DNA of 64,000 nt, from NCBI GenBank assembly GCA_051294375.1, contig CM119269.1, forward strand, positions 1,897,601-1,961,600. The letters are read 5' to 3'. This DNA is from Paraspadella gotoi. Lineage: Eukaryota; Chaetognatha. The notes beneath the pieces were generated by a model, which searched no databases, had not been told where the DNA came from, and worked only from the letters and a program-made list of their open reading frames with translations. Numbering within the stretch: the first letter of the stretch is position 1; each line of letters starts with the position of its first letter. Positions 9,969-23,200 of the stretch are shown here, piece after piece. The position numbers were made by a program, and so were the translations under genes.

Positions 9969-12900
9969 TCACATCGTCCAGGGCCAGGGAAAATCGGGGG
10001 TGTCCACGGTTCCGCCGAGTCCAGCATCCGCTTCCAAAATCTGTGGATGAAAAAATATTAAAAACTAAAATCAAATCATTTAATTAATGGATTATTATTA
10101 AAATTTAAAAGATATATTTTTTTCATGAGAGTTACAATGAAAAAGAAAATGAACACAGCTAAATGTTGTCATTTGATTAATTATGAGAAATGAAGTACAA
10201 TTTAATTAATTTTTTAAAGCCATACATCGAATAAACTGAGAATAACCTTTTTTAAATCTGTTTATAGAGATTTTTATAAGTAATTTTAATCCATTTTTAC
10301 AGATCTACAGATTATTTGACTTAAATAATATTATATAATATATATATTATATTATATATAATAAGCTGGAGAATAGATGATTAATATTAATAAAAAAATA
10401 TCTAAAATTTGAAAAGAAATCTTTTTTATTTACTGTGTTTAACCAAGATCTTAAACCTATTCCATTCCATTGTTTTTAAAAACGAAGTTCGTATAAATTA
10501 TTCCCACTTTATCCGAAGAAGGCGGTTAATAATTAATTTGAAATATTAATAACATTTTCACGTATCTTACATAATTCAAGGTGACGATGATGATTATAAC
10601 ACAAAAGCCTAACGAACCAAACATGTCGCAAATTCATGAAAATATTTCGTCCCCGACGTAAATCGATGATATTAGGAACAAATGCCAAAGTTGTTCTGGT
10701 GCAAGACATTTTAACATTTGATTAACAATATTTGGACCCGAGTTTCGATCGGTAGGGTTTGGGATTTAAATATATATTTCTTCCTCCTCACGTCTCCTTG
10801 CGAAGACAAGTGCTGTTGAGGGGGCGGGGGGCGGGGGGGCGGCTGCTCATTGGTCAAAGGGAGAATCACTAATATTTACTAAATCATTGTAAGGACCATG
10901 CAGCATTTGTCAAGTGAGAAACTTTAGATAATTGAGAGCGTGGTTTATAACAACCAAACGTTACAAAACAAGGGATGTATCACGAACATACACTTGAGTA
11001 AAAAAAAAAACAAAAAAACAATTATGAACCAACAACAGCAACAACAACAACAACAACAACAACCTGCATGATAAAGGCCATCGTCGTCTCTTGCTCCAAA
11101 TCCAGATCGAGTCGATCCTCGAGATTCCTCCAGTCTTCCACCGAGAGCGATTCCGCCGACGCCGGCGCCGGCGCCGCCTCTTCCATCACGGCGGCGTCGT
11201 TTGGATCGTCGACACCGTTTGGCGGCGCCATAGTCGAGGGCAACGAGGACGGAAACTGAACTTCTTCCGTCCCGTTGGGTCCGTGACTGATAATAGGTTG
11301 GAGATACGACGGAGATTAAATCATTGATCTATTTGATAAATATATATTTGATACCATGATAATTTAAATGAGTCATTTACCCGGTGCCTCCGTTGGTTCC
11401 GTAAAAACCGACGGCATCGTGGTGGGCGTGGCCGCCGGCGCCGCCATTGCGGCCGTTACCCAAAAGGCGCCGTCGAAAGTGGGCGCCCCGAGATCGGCGT
11501 AGGCCGGCGTCGTCGTGCGAATCCTAGGGGGAGCCAGTCGTTTTGAATTCGTATTAGTAGTAGTTAATAACAGTGTTCGTAGTAGTAGAATTTGTAATAT
11601 GATTACAATATCACAATTTATAACTAATGATATTAGTAATAATAGTGATAACACTGACCTGATCTTCGCTCCCTAATGAGTTGGATCGAAGCGAAGAAGA
11701 TACGGACTCTAAAGACGCGGATTCTGGCAGCACTTGAAAGGATTAATCCAATTGATCATTGATGGAACGAATAATAGAGGAAATTATTTGTTTATTTATC
11801 GCGTGACATGTTCCTTTTTTTTATTTAAACGATCAATTGATTGATTGATTTAATTTTTGATTGATTGATTAAAGGACTTTTTGGACTTAACGAGTGATTG
11901 ATTGATTTGATTTAATCATTGAACGACGGACCCGCGTTCTCGATCCAACCTTTTTCCGTCGCCGCCGTCGCCGCCGTCGCCGCCTCCTTCTCCGTCAACA
12001 TCGTGTTTTTGGCGCAAAAGAATTCGATTTCCTTCGTCGACGGATTCGTGAAGGCGAAGGCAGTGATGGAGATCCAGACGGGGCGACCGTCTTTGCGTCT
12101 GAAGAAGGAAAATATCCGTCGTCGTTGTTGTTGTTGTTGTTTGTCATAATCTGGAGTAACTACGTCACGTGTTCCGTCGGTGGATCAAAGGGATCGATGT
12201 CATGTAATGTCGAGTCACGTAATGACGTAACGTAACGTAATGACGAATCAAGGTTTAGAAACAATTTTTTAAATAAGCTATATCTTCGCAGGCTATGGTA
12301 AGTGAAGGCCTGTATCGCTTAGAGTTATACAAAATAATGACATAGCAAGACCTCTCAAATTTTAGTTTATTTACAAACTAACACGCACTTCGCTTATGGA
12401 GAGGTTAAATCTCATTTGTACTTTTCATTTGAATAAAAGCACAATTTTCCAAAGATTTATGTTTTTATGGTCATAATGTCATTAGGTAACAGGGAATGCA
12501 GTGAAATTGTTAAATATATAAAACAAAAAATATGTGACCCATTGCGCTCACCTTAACCGACACGGCCTGACTGTGTACGGCCGACGCGGCGTGGCGTCCA
12601 ACACCATGTCGTGCGCGTGGGTGAGCGTCTCCACGCCCTCGTCGTCCGCGCATCTCTCGTAGATCGAAGTCTGCGGCATCTCTTGCGGCAGATAACCCAA
12701 GATGGCGAAGACGGACGGGTCCGCCCACACGTACTTGCCGTCGGGGGTGTGGCGAGAGGCGAAGGAGCGGGGGGGAGGGGAAGGTCGTTGGAAGCGGGGA
12801 GTGGGAGGGAAACTGTGGAGAGAAGGAAGGGAATTGAAGTCAACAAATATCACGATTGATAGTGATAACCAGGTGACGCAGTGATACAGCTACAATTTAT

Positions 12901-13689
12901 CACTTTGGCGGTGATACAAATGAACCAAATTTACAACGATAAATTTATAGGATAGAAACTCTTCTTTTGAGGCTGTATCATCTTTAAGCTATTATAATGT
13001 TAACGAAAAATCAAAGGAAAATGATTTCGAAAACAGAACTACTTACGACTTACCTTTTGTTTTTCGTTTCGACGTTGTTTTCCTCAAACGACGTCGTCGC
13101 GGCAGCACCTGCGGCGTCGGCAGCGTCGGCAGGGATTCGTGCCACCAGCGTCAGGCAGGTCATTTTTTTATCGCCACTCTTCGTCAAAAGTTAAAAAGAA
13201 AATCTTTTAATCAAAACCTTTCTCCTTTACGAGGATTTTCCTTCCTTAGCTCACCTCCGTGATCGTTCCCAAGCCATCCCACGTTTTTAAGAAGCCTTGG
13301 CAATGAAGAGTCACGTATTCTGTGAGAGGTTGAGCGAGGGGAGCTGAAAGAAGTATATGGAAATTAGGGAGCTGTCCGTCCTCCGCATTGTTTCAGAGGC
13401 TGAGTTAGCTAAACAACCGTGAGTCCCGGGTTCAACCCCTGGGTATCCCGGTTCTTGATAATTGCGACGGAAAGCGATCAACGACGGTCCGTAAACCTAA
13501 CGCCAGTTGTCGAGATACCTAACAGATCACTGGCAATCACTGGCAATGAACTGGCAATCAACTGTTGTACTTATCTCATCGGCATGTTTAACTCTTCTAC
13601 AGTGTCTTTCTCTCTCTCTTTCTATCTCTCTCTCTTTCTTACTTCTTTTATCTCGCGACACCCTCACCTTGTCTTGTTTAACTCTTCTA

Positions 13690-13767
<78 letters not shown>

Positions 13768-14795
13768 TCGCGACACCCTCACCTTGTCCCAGTATCTTCA
13801 TTCGGACGAAAAATGCTCTCCTCGCTCCGGGGACGAAGTTCGAGGATTGATCGGACCCGGAGGGACTCGAGAGGGGGGCGGAGTCGGGGGTGGTTGCCCC
13901 GGGGGGCGATGAAGAGGGGGATGTGGAAGGGGCTTTGCGGAGATCAAGCCTGAACGATAAAAAAAAAGGAGAAAAATTGGCTCTATTTTCTAAAAGCGCC
14001 ATTCATATCTGTACGTGAGATTAAGCTAAATCTATTTACAAATAAATTTATTTACAAATCTAATAAAATCTAATCTAATCTAATCTAATCTAAATCAAAT
14101 CTAAATCTAATCTAAATCAAATCAAATATAATTTTATAAATCTATTTATAAATTTTTAATCTAATCTTTAAATTAATCAAATGAAATCAACTCCAATCTT
14201 TAATCCTAATCCCTAATCTTAATTCCTTAATTTTTAACCTAATCTTTAACTGTAAACCTAACCCTTAAAATTAAAAACTAATTTTATTCCAAATTTAAGA
14301 TAAAATGAGACGTTATGGGAAAATAAGGCCGAAAAATGTTAGAATACATTTTTTTCTGCAAAAAAAAATAATTAATAAAATAATCACGAAATAATAAAAG
14401 TCAGCGGTGGCAGAGCATTGTTTCTTTGTTACTATAACACAAACTTTTCTAATTTGTTATTTTTTGGGAAATCTTGAAGCCGTGAACTCCTTTTCTCACC
14501 TTGGAACGGCGCCCGAATAATCACAAGAAAATTGGTGTTTGATGACAGCGATATCGTTGGGGTGAACGACGTCGAAGAGACTTCGACCTTAAAAGAAAAA
14601 AAAAATTATTGGATTATTTGTCGGCAGGAATTAGTATGTATGTATGTATGTTGCTGCCACTATTCGAGACTGGAAATTATGAAGGGGAAAATATTTTTTG
14701 AAAAAAAAACATTACTGCTCACTGCTCACATTAACTTTAATCTCAGGATTCATTGGAAAAACATGTTGGTTGGTTGGTTCGTTTCTTTCTTTTTT

Positions 14796-14866
<71 letters not shown>

Positions 14867-16746
14867 CTCTTTCTTTCTTTCTTTCTCTCTCTCTCACTCA
14901 CTCACCCACTAATCCGTCCACGTCGACTCCCAAAAAGTTCTTGACCGACTCCGAGGCGTGAAGGACTTGTCCGCGGTCGCCCTCAGCGACGACGACGAAA
15001 CCCGACGACATCTGCAGCACGATCCGCCGCAGCTCCGCTTCGCCGGCTGCGAGGGTTGCTGCGTCGCCGCTTCCGGAGCCGAGGATGCGGGGGAAGGTGG
15101 GCCGATTCTTGAAGGAGGAAGGATGGTGAGGTTTAGCTTTATTTAAATTTTAAATACATATACAGGATATGTATACAATATAGTTTTAGTTTTAGGGTTT
15201 TTTTTCCCTCACCGTGACGTTTCGTAATTCTGCGACGGCGGCTTTGAGTACAGAGATTTTGTCCAACCTTTTTTGACTAGATTTGTTTACGGTGATTAAT
15301 TGCGCTATTTCTGAGATTGGGAAAAGGAGAAAGAAAAGACGAATGAATAGAAGAATGAAGTGAAGAATGAATAAATGAATGAATAAATGAATGAATAAAT
15401 GAATGAATAAATTAATGAATGATTCAATCAATCAATCAATCATTCAAACCATTAATCAATCAATGGGATGGACCTGCAATTGACGCGTTCATTTTGTCTC
15501 GGCGCCTCTTCTCAATCTCGGAGTGGTTCGAACGATTCCGGTACATCTCAACGATGGCATTGGAGGTGCTGCCACGGGCGAGCGGATTGTCTGAATGGTG
15601 GAGGGAGACAAATAAGCAACTGGGAAACCAATCAAAACCAACCGACGAAACCAACCATCTCCGGGTCCCACGAACTGGTACATCATTTCCGAAGAATTGA
15701 GGTCCGACGGAGAGGATCGGCCCGATTCGGCCAACTCGGCCCAAAAGGCGCCGCCCGAGGGTCCGTCTCTCGTTGACGCGGCGCCGTCGCGCACCGAGAC
15801 GGCGGCGTCACCGCGGACGGCGAAGATGGCGCCGTCACGATGAGCGCGAAGGGCGTGGGCGGTGGGCTGGAGAAAAAAAAAAAGGAAAAATTCAATGAGA
15901 GTAAAAAAAAAAAAAGATTAATTATCATTAATCAATAAATACTACATTGCTTGTAAGTCATTAACTCTGCTTTCTCTCCTCACTATTAATGATTCATTTT
16001 CAAGGATGAATAAGTTTTTGGGCTCGCTGACGCATTTTCGTCCGTAGACGGGGTCGCTAGAATCTGAGAAAATTAATTAATTAATCAAATAATAAGTCAA
16101 AAAATAGATGGCAATTTTAGAATTTCACGAAATTCCTTATTTTAAGAAATTGGTACAACCAATGGTTTTAAATCATTTTAATTCATTTTTATTTTCACAA
16201 ACTAACTTTAAAATTCTAATAGAATAATAAAATCTCCAAAGACGAATTTCTCAAAGGAATTATAGAGGGACTCACCCGACGGATTGGATACTTCGCTGAG
16301 CCCTAGCAATTCGACGTCGGGACTGTATATTATACGGTGTATAATGTAGGGATAATGTATTGATGTTTAACGATAAAGCTTTATTTTAACAAATTATAAC
16401 GATCATCTTCACACCTTTTCATGACGTAGTGACTTTTGTCGTCGTTGAGTTTACGTCGTTTGGAACCGGAGACGAAAGAGATATTTTCCGCGGGAAAATA
16501 AATCCCGGGCTTCAATGAAAAAAAAACAAAACAAATAAACCATTGTGAATAAGGTATATATTGCGACTTGAATGTCGGAAAACGATTTACCTCAGATGTT
16601 GAAATACTGATTACTGAGGAAAGTGAGGAAGTTGCAGCACCTTAAAAAAATAGAAACGCTTAAAAAATTATAAGTATACTAGTATAAACATATCGCCAAA
16701 AATCTCAAGAAGTACTCATGGGATACATAAATATTCTAATAATATA

Positions 16747-16814
<68 letters not shown>

Positions 16815-16879
16815 CATAAATATTCTAATACTTAATACCTACCTCGACCCGCGGGATTCTCCCTTTCACGTTTCTCCAT
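9969..16879 (-). CDS. bmal: BMAL/CYCLE bHLH-PAS clock transcription factor
   Basis: Nineteen exons: 16879-16843, 16640-16591, 16509-16415, 16322-16276, 16063-15984, 15866-15656, 15590-15474, 15310-15213, 15107-14906, 14587-14500, 13949-13783, 13343-13255, 13178-13054, 12812-12552, 12098-11950, 11732-11659, 11523-11381, 11286-11064, 10040-9969. All phases agree; the product is 775 residues. An NLS-like SKRRKLNDD is near residue 58. The basic region NHSEIEKRRRDKMN is at about 195-208, with the E-box-contacting H/E/R pattern. HLH helix 2 is KRLDKISVLKAAVAELR. PAS-A includes LVGRSLFDVVHPNDIAVIK and GARRAFFVRMK. PAS-B runs from ASRHTPDGKYVWAD to TNPSTKEIEFF. The C-terminus has TMAFIMQILEADAGLGG and DFPWPW, matching the vertebrate BMAL1 transactivation tail that Drosophila CYC lacks. 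In the family it pairs with CLOCK on CACGTG boxes. The N-terminal region before the bHLH is about 195 residues, longer than in vertebrate BMAL1. Confidence 0.95.
12161..12245. promoter_or_regulatory. E-box plus CRE/D-box-like cluster in a bmal intron
   Basis: In the intron between exons 14 and 15 there is a canonical CACGTG at 12166-12171. About 45 bp further on is a run of ACGT cores (GTCACGTAATGACGTAACG and following) containing TGACGT and TTACGT-type motifs. CACGTG is the BMAL-CLOCK site and TTAYGTAA-type sites bind PAR-bZIP clock factors; a regulatory role here is inference. Confidence 0.35.
13390..13460 (+). other. tRNA-like T-arm fragment, possible SINE relic
   Basis: CCGGGTTCAACCCCTGG forms a 5-bp stem with a 7-base TTCAACC loop, as in a tRNA T-arm and B-box. 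Upstream GGCTGAGTTAGCTA resembles an A-box. No matching acceptor stem was found, so this is not a functional tRNA. It lies in the intron between bmal exons 11 and 12. Confidence 0.3.
13683..13764. repeat. (CT)n microsatellite beside the bmal exon 11 donor
   Basis: About 40 CT units. On the transcribed (minus) strand it is (GA)n starting about 20 nt after the GTGAGG donor of bmal exon 11. Confidence 0.9.
14787..14900. repeat. (TTTC)n microsatellite abutting the bmal exon 9 donor
   Basis: TTTC repeats grade into CT and CACT repeats up to exon 9. On the transcribed strand the donor reads GTGAGTGAGTGAGAGAG and continues as GAAA repeats, giving overlapping donor-like GTGAGT motifs 4 nt apart. Confidence 0.9.
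15355..15470. repeat. (GAAT)n and (AATC)n in bmal intron 7
   Basis: Tetranucleotide GAAT/AATG repeats are followed by AATC repeats. They fill most of the short intron between bmal exons 7 and 8. Confidence 0.8.
16745..16812. repeat. (AAT)n microsatellite in bmal intron 1
   Basis: About 20 uninterrupted AAT triplets, flanked by a short direct duplication of ACATAAATATTCTAATA. Confidence 0.9.
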
Positions 16880-18005
16880 CGTCGGAAGCGCTATTCCAAC
16901 AGCCTAAATGAACAATGAGAAGACAAGATTAACGTGAAAGCTGGGGTAGTGATTGATCGCTATGGTAGTTATTGATCGCTATGGTATTTATTGATCGCTA
17001 GGGTAGTGATTGATAGCTGGTTTAAAATTCTCTTCACCTCTCTCTATGACCAACCCGTTCTCAGCAACTTCAATAGCGCAGATCCGACCGTATCATCTTG
17101 CGGAATTCGTGCGACTCGTTGCAAATCATTTTAGCGGCGTAGTCTTTGAATCTGTCCGGTTTTTTTGGGGGCGATTTTTCGTCCATTTTGATTAAAGATG
17201 TTTTCAGTTTTTAATATTATCTCCGAGTTTATCACAAGTTTTCATAGACGTCACTAAAAGTCATGTAATAAAAAAATTAATAGATTTTCGTTTTGTTTTG
17301 TTTTTTTTTGTGTAGGTTCGGTCGTAAAACTAGTATAACGGCTACAACGCTACAGAACTACAGTAAAACAAGTGCTTTTCACGCTATTTTTGTTTGTTTT
17401 TATGTTGGCTTTGGTTCTCACACGAGTGCGGGAGTCAACTCTAAAAAAAAAGAACATCGCAATAGAAAAAAGAAAAGTGCGAAGACGACGAGAAACTTCG
17501 CTTCGTAAAACTAAAGGAATAAAAACTCTGTAGGCGACTAGAGATGTAAAAAAAAAAAGCAGTATTATCTCTGTATAAAATATGAAAACTCCATATGAGA
17601 CACAGTGATATTTTGATTAAACAAATGACAACTTGAACATTATTAAACGATTATAAAAGTATTAATTTAAACCAGTCAAATTTATTAGAATATTTGAGTC
17701 TTATAAAAAAACGGAAACAAGAACCTCGTGCAAGTGAAATCGGTGATTCACTGTATCAATAGGTTTTGCGAATACTTGATGTTAAGGCTGTAGCAGTAAA
17801 GTTTTAATATTGCGAACGAATGCATTCACCAGCTTTGGACACGAGAATAACATTGGCGAGATTCGAACATGAAAAATAAATATACGAATTTTGCTAATGA
17901 GAATATACCGAATGATTTATTTAGTAAATCGATTATTGATCAACAGGATATACTTCCTTGTAGATACAAAAATTTAATTCAAACTCTTTTGTTTTTTTTT
18001 GTTTG

Positions 18006-18036
<31 letters not shown>

Positions 18037-19311
18037 GCTGATCAGGTTTCTTTTCATTTTATATTTTTATCACTATAAATTTTTTTTTTGCGTTTACCAG
18101 AACATTTTTTTTTCGTTGAATCAATTAACGATTTAAACCAACATCCGTGCACCCACATTTAGTTATGACTAAAAAAAAAGCAAATATTAAAGGCTTCCAT
18201 TTGTCAGAGAAATAAGCACGACAAATAAATAGAGCGCGTAACCTGAAAATAACCTGATGAAAAGTTGCAGAAAAACTGAAAAGAAGGTCATGTGACGGAA
18301 ATACGGCAGGAAAGGAAAACATGTTTTTTTTTTGGTTTTTTTTTGGTTTTTTATCATCAGATCATCAGCAACAGTGTAGACTCCGTTCTTCTGGAAGAAA
18401 GAACAGTTCTACCGCCAATGATAGGATTTATATATATACCATAAGCACCGCAACGAAATTCAAATATTTGTTGTCGTAGTTTGTTTTTTTTACTCAACGC
18501 GAAATGATTATTGCTAAAAAATTTCGAAAGAGACGTTCATACGCTTACAATCGAACAAATATTAAGGGTTATTTATTTGACGCTAAACAAAAAAAAAATT
18601 TCACATTTTCTTTAATTTTGCTAAAATTCAATGTCTAATAAAAATGAATTCATTCTAACAACAACTCTAATATTAAACAAAGTAATGCTTATCAAAAGCT
18701 AAGCTCCTATATAACAATGCCTAAACTACGAAACATAAAAAACAAATCATGGAATCGGACAACCTTATGTTGTCACGTAACACTAATTTTAAATATCCAC
18801 GTTAAACTTCAAGTTTAATTCAATCGTATTCGTCTCCTTTCTAATACTTATCAAGGTCTATACAGTGTATACGCAGCTTTATAATTGCTATAAAAAAAGC
18901 AAGACATTAGTGTGCGAAATGGAATAATTAAATTTCTGCATAACTTACGAATTAAAATCGCGGAAAAGCTGCCTTTAATTAATAATTAAGGTATATAATT
19001 AATATTTCTCGGAAAAGGAAAAATACTAAAAAAATTCTCCTTTAAAACGGGACGAATATTAGATTAGTAGCATCATGTGCTGACGATTTTCAATGCCGAC
19101 GTAACCTAGACGCAACGCCGACGATGACCTCGAGGCAAAACTCGGATTGCAAAACCGAACAACCTCGACACTTTGAATGCAACGATCGAAACGATCACTG
19201 AGCACTGCCGAGCAGAACACTCCCAAGCAACTCCCGAGCACTCCCAAGCAACAAATTATCACCACACACCCCCAGCGCTGACCCAACCTTACCCGATACC
19301 AACTTGCCACC
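16880..19311. other. intergenic region upstream of bmal
   Basis: AT-rich. A GC-richer patch at about 17,035-17,190 ends (on minus) in a possible donor GAGAGAG|GTGAAG and may be a 5' non-coding exon of bmal; its short frames do not join exon 1. A poly-T run is at about 18,000-18,034. No other gene was supported. Confidence 0.4.
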
Positions 19312-20122
19312 TCACCCTTCCATAAAAATCCCGGTGGCCAAAATTGGTCCCGTGCTCATCGTCTGGCAACCGGCGTCGACCAAGTTTCCCCTGACCACCG
19401 GCGCCGCAATTTTGACGATTGCGGCGTCACCCTCTTGGTCGTCGAACTGACCCGGCGCCGCCGCTCCGTTTACGGCGCTTCTCGTGGACGGCGCCACGAC
19501 ACGTTGGCCGGCGACGCCTTGATCGGCCGGCACGAGACGCAAGGGCGCCTCGTTAGGGATGTAACTAAGAACGGGCACAGCGTTCACTACGACGTCATCT
19601 CCAAATTCCGGCGCCATCGAAGCCGAAGGCGCCGTTTTTTCGGATGCCGCGCGACCCGGAGTACCCGGCGTTCCCGGAGCGGGTCGATCTTCGGTGGCGC
19701 CGTAATTGGCGGCGTAGCGTCTGACGGCGCGCTCGAGCTCGTCGCGGTGGTGGTGGTGGCGGCGGTCGCCGCCGCCGCCGCCGCCGCTGTAGGCCGGTGA
19801 AGCGATGCCGTCCATCGAGGAAGTCGAAGATCGACGCGATGAACGCTTGTGAAACGCCGCTACCGATGACGCCGCGTCATCCGAGACGCTGAAGGACGCC
19901 GTCAACGCCCGCAGTTCTTTCAAATCGCCGCCAGAGTCGCCGTCGTAGTGCCAAACGTCGACGGCCTGGAAACGAAGGGAGATATTCGGCTGGAGCCTGG
20001 AGACTTTGTCTCTTTCTCTCATGTGGTCACTGAAATTTCTCTACTAAAAATTACAAAACCCATAAATGTCCTTTTCTTTTATTATTTTTTTTTTTCTTCT
20101 TTCTTTCTTTCTTTCTTTCTTT

Positions 20123-20178
<56 letters not shown>

Positions 20179-20179
20179 T

Positions 20180-20210
<31 letters not shown>

Positions 20211-23200
20211 CATTTTCTCGATTTCAAGGATATAAATGATCGATAATTAGAAGAAGTAGATATTTTTTCTTTATATTTTTAACGTCACGTCAACTGTAAT
20301 ACGATCGTCACCATCGTCGTCGTCATCGTCGTCGTCATCGATATAGCTTTCTCTTTGGTCTCGTTTTTCATTGAAACTTTTCTCACATTGGATTTTCGAA
20401 GGTCATCTCTTTCTTCGTCGCGTCAACGGGTCACGGTCGTTTTCTTTGGAGCAGCGCTCAAACAAAACAGCGGCTGACGTCTATAGGTTAAATTTAATCG
20501 GACGTATGTTTTGCGTTGTCGATGAGAATGAAAATAAGATGAAAAAGATACTTAAAGCGCAAGCCACCAAAGAAACAAAGGGGGGGGGGCCGTAAAATAA
20601 ATTGTAAAATACATTAACGGTATTCAAAACATATTTGAATAACGATGATGTGTGGCGAATCCGAATTTAGCCTCCCGTATAGCTTGGTGAAACTCGGCTC
20701 GTCCCATAGGCATGGACAGCAAAGTACTCATTCACCAAGCGTGACTTCCGCGTTCAATGCCCTAACACTAATAGACATGCTGGTTAAATGTGCAGGTCCA
20801 AAAGCCTATTCGTCAACTGTCGGGAGATGCCTTACATCCCGGGCATCACGCATGTCTCCCCATTGCCTTACATGACCTATTTATTTGAAAAAAATATCAA
20901 ATTTCGGGAACGGGTTTATTTCAAATTCAATTATCGAGATTAAGGTAATTTTTTCCTGTCCGCCTTTTCTTTCTGCGTAATAAGCGGGAGAGGAAAAGTT
21001 AGAAAGAAAGAAAAAAGAAAATTCAATGAATAATTAGAGTTCATAATCTCAGAAAAAAAAACCGGTTGAATTTTCAAGAATGACGACAGACGAGAGTAAA
21101 ATCCTTTAAAAAAAAATAAGTTGCTGGTATCGGTCGACGTTCGTATATTAAGAGGAAAGGTCATTCATTTTAACAATGCATACTCATTGATGTATTAGAG
21201 CTAATACATAGAGAAATACATTATAGTCATCAGTAAGCACAAAAAAAATAAAATTTTATTATGTTTTAAATATTTTTTTTAAATCGGTAAATAACAAAAT
21301 TGTCAAGTTAAATCGCTAAGCACATTTTTTAAAGATTTGTTTTTCAATCTGGTTGTTAAAAAATTCTAGGTAAGAAGTAAAAACATGGATAATTTAGAAG
21401 GGCAGAATTAAACAATTAATCTTATTACTCTGTTGATTTTCCAGTCATGAACAAAATCTTCAGTTAAATAGATGGTATAGAGATTCAAGCTAAAATGAAT
21501 CTACATTGAATTTGAGGAGTTGCAGCATAAACGACTGAAATAATATTGATTTAAAAATTTGATTAGCAATCTTAAAAACATTTGTAAAAATGTAATAGAG
21601 AGACATTTTGATAAAAGCGTTCCAGTTGGGAAGAACTCGGGGTTAAAGTTTAAAAACGTTTCATTTTCAAGGATACAAATTAAAATTTAAAAATGTCTCT
21701 CTATTACATTTTTCGAATTCACTAATAAAAAATTCATAAAAAATATCAGATGGATTGGCTTTTTCGTTTGACCTGCAACTCTTCAGATAGGTTTCTTTTA
21801 TTTTATGTTATAATTAAAACCGATATAAAATGGCGTAGAATGCATCAAATGTTTAAAGTGAACCTATTTTGAAGTTGATTTGAATGACCCTTTTTCTTAA
21901 AAACTTTAAATTTATAAAAAAAATTAATGAATTTTTTTCAGTCGCAGACCTTAAAACAATTCCCCGTACTCACCTTCCACTTGGCGGAGGCTCCCTTCGG
22001 CCCGACGACGGCATTGAAGCAGACGTGGTCGCCGATCTGCAGCACTTTGGTCAAGAGGCTCGACATCTCGGCGTGGTTGGCCGATGGAGCGAAGTGAAAC
22101 ACCTCCGCGTCGAAGAAGACCTAATTGGTACGGGTGGGTTACAGTATTATTAGTAATGTGGGACCAACTCCGGAGATAATATAAAATTTTGACTATTAGC
22201 AAAGTTTTTTAGTTGTCTTGACTAAATATTTAAGCAATCATTTTCCAAAAAAAATTAAATTATACGTCTTGATTATTACATTAAATATTACTTGTCTTTT
22301 TTCACAATATAAATTTTCTTTTTGAAATCTTAAAATTTTTTTGACGGATATAAAAAGTTAAACGAGAATTATTAATTACAGCTTTTAAAAATTCTTACGT
22401 TTTCTGAGTGAAAATTAAAAAAAACTGATAAAATCATCAAAAGATTTTTTTTTTTTTTTACGATTTTTTACGGTTTTTCTTATTTTTGACTCTCTTATCA
22501 TGAAAATATTTAAAAACGAATTATACTTTGTGTAGACAACTTTTTATGAGCTATCTGAATCTGGCATTAAAATTTAAAAATTATCAAACAAAAATGTTAA
22601 AAAATTAATTATTTGGGAATAAAGCCATATAAGAAATGTTTTGTCCATTAAAAGTATTCTTCAAAATGTATAAATTTTCGTTTGAACATGTAATCATTCT
22701 AAATTTTTGACTCACCCCATTGACTGGGGCTACCCCTACCATTACAGTACCAGTTTCGATATCGTACGTCTCTAAATCTCTGGTTTTCGACTTAATTTAA
22801 GCTAGAACACTTGAAACAAGGCTCACGATCAATTTACGGACCTGTTCAGAGTTTCCGTTGTCTATGATCCCAAACTTCGGGAAAACCTGAAAAAGACAAA
22901 ACGATAAAACGTCATTAAAAATACCAAAGAGGTAAGGGCCAAGAAGGTAATTAAACTTTAAAGGATGAGGTTTCGAGCGACAACAACGAATCGGACGAAC
23001 CTTCATGACGATTCCGAACTGACAAACGAGCGAAGGCTCTTGATTCGCGACGGCGACGGGAATAGCTGACGTCGAGGAAGTGGGAGATCCCGACGAGGCG
23101 CTGGACATCCCGCCCCCGATGACGCCGACGCCGCCGACGCCGCCCTCCGGCTTCAAACTGACGGTGCCGTCCACCGTGACGTTGAAAATGTTTTGGTGAC

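Noticed and set aside
12510-12859. Overlapping frames on both strands over bmal exon 14
   Set aside because: Shadows of the PAS-B coding sequence; only the frame with SRHTPDGKYVW has homology and correct splice phases.
13390-13460. Functional tRNA gene
   Set aside because: Only the T-arm is convincing; no pairing acceptor stem or anticodon arm was found.
17070-17187. Short upstream protein MDEKSPPKK...
   Set aside because: An eight-A run shifts the frame to an early stop; at best it is a 5' UTR exon of bmal.
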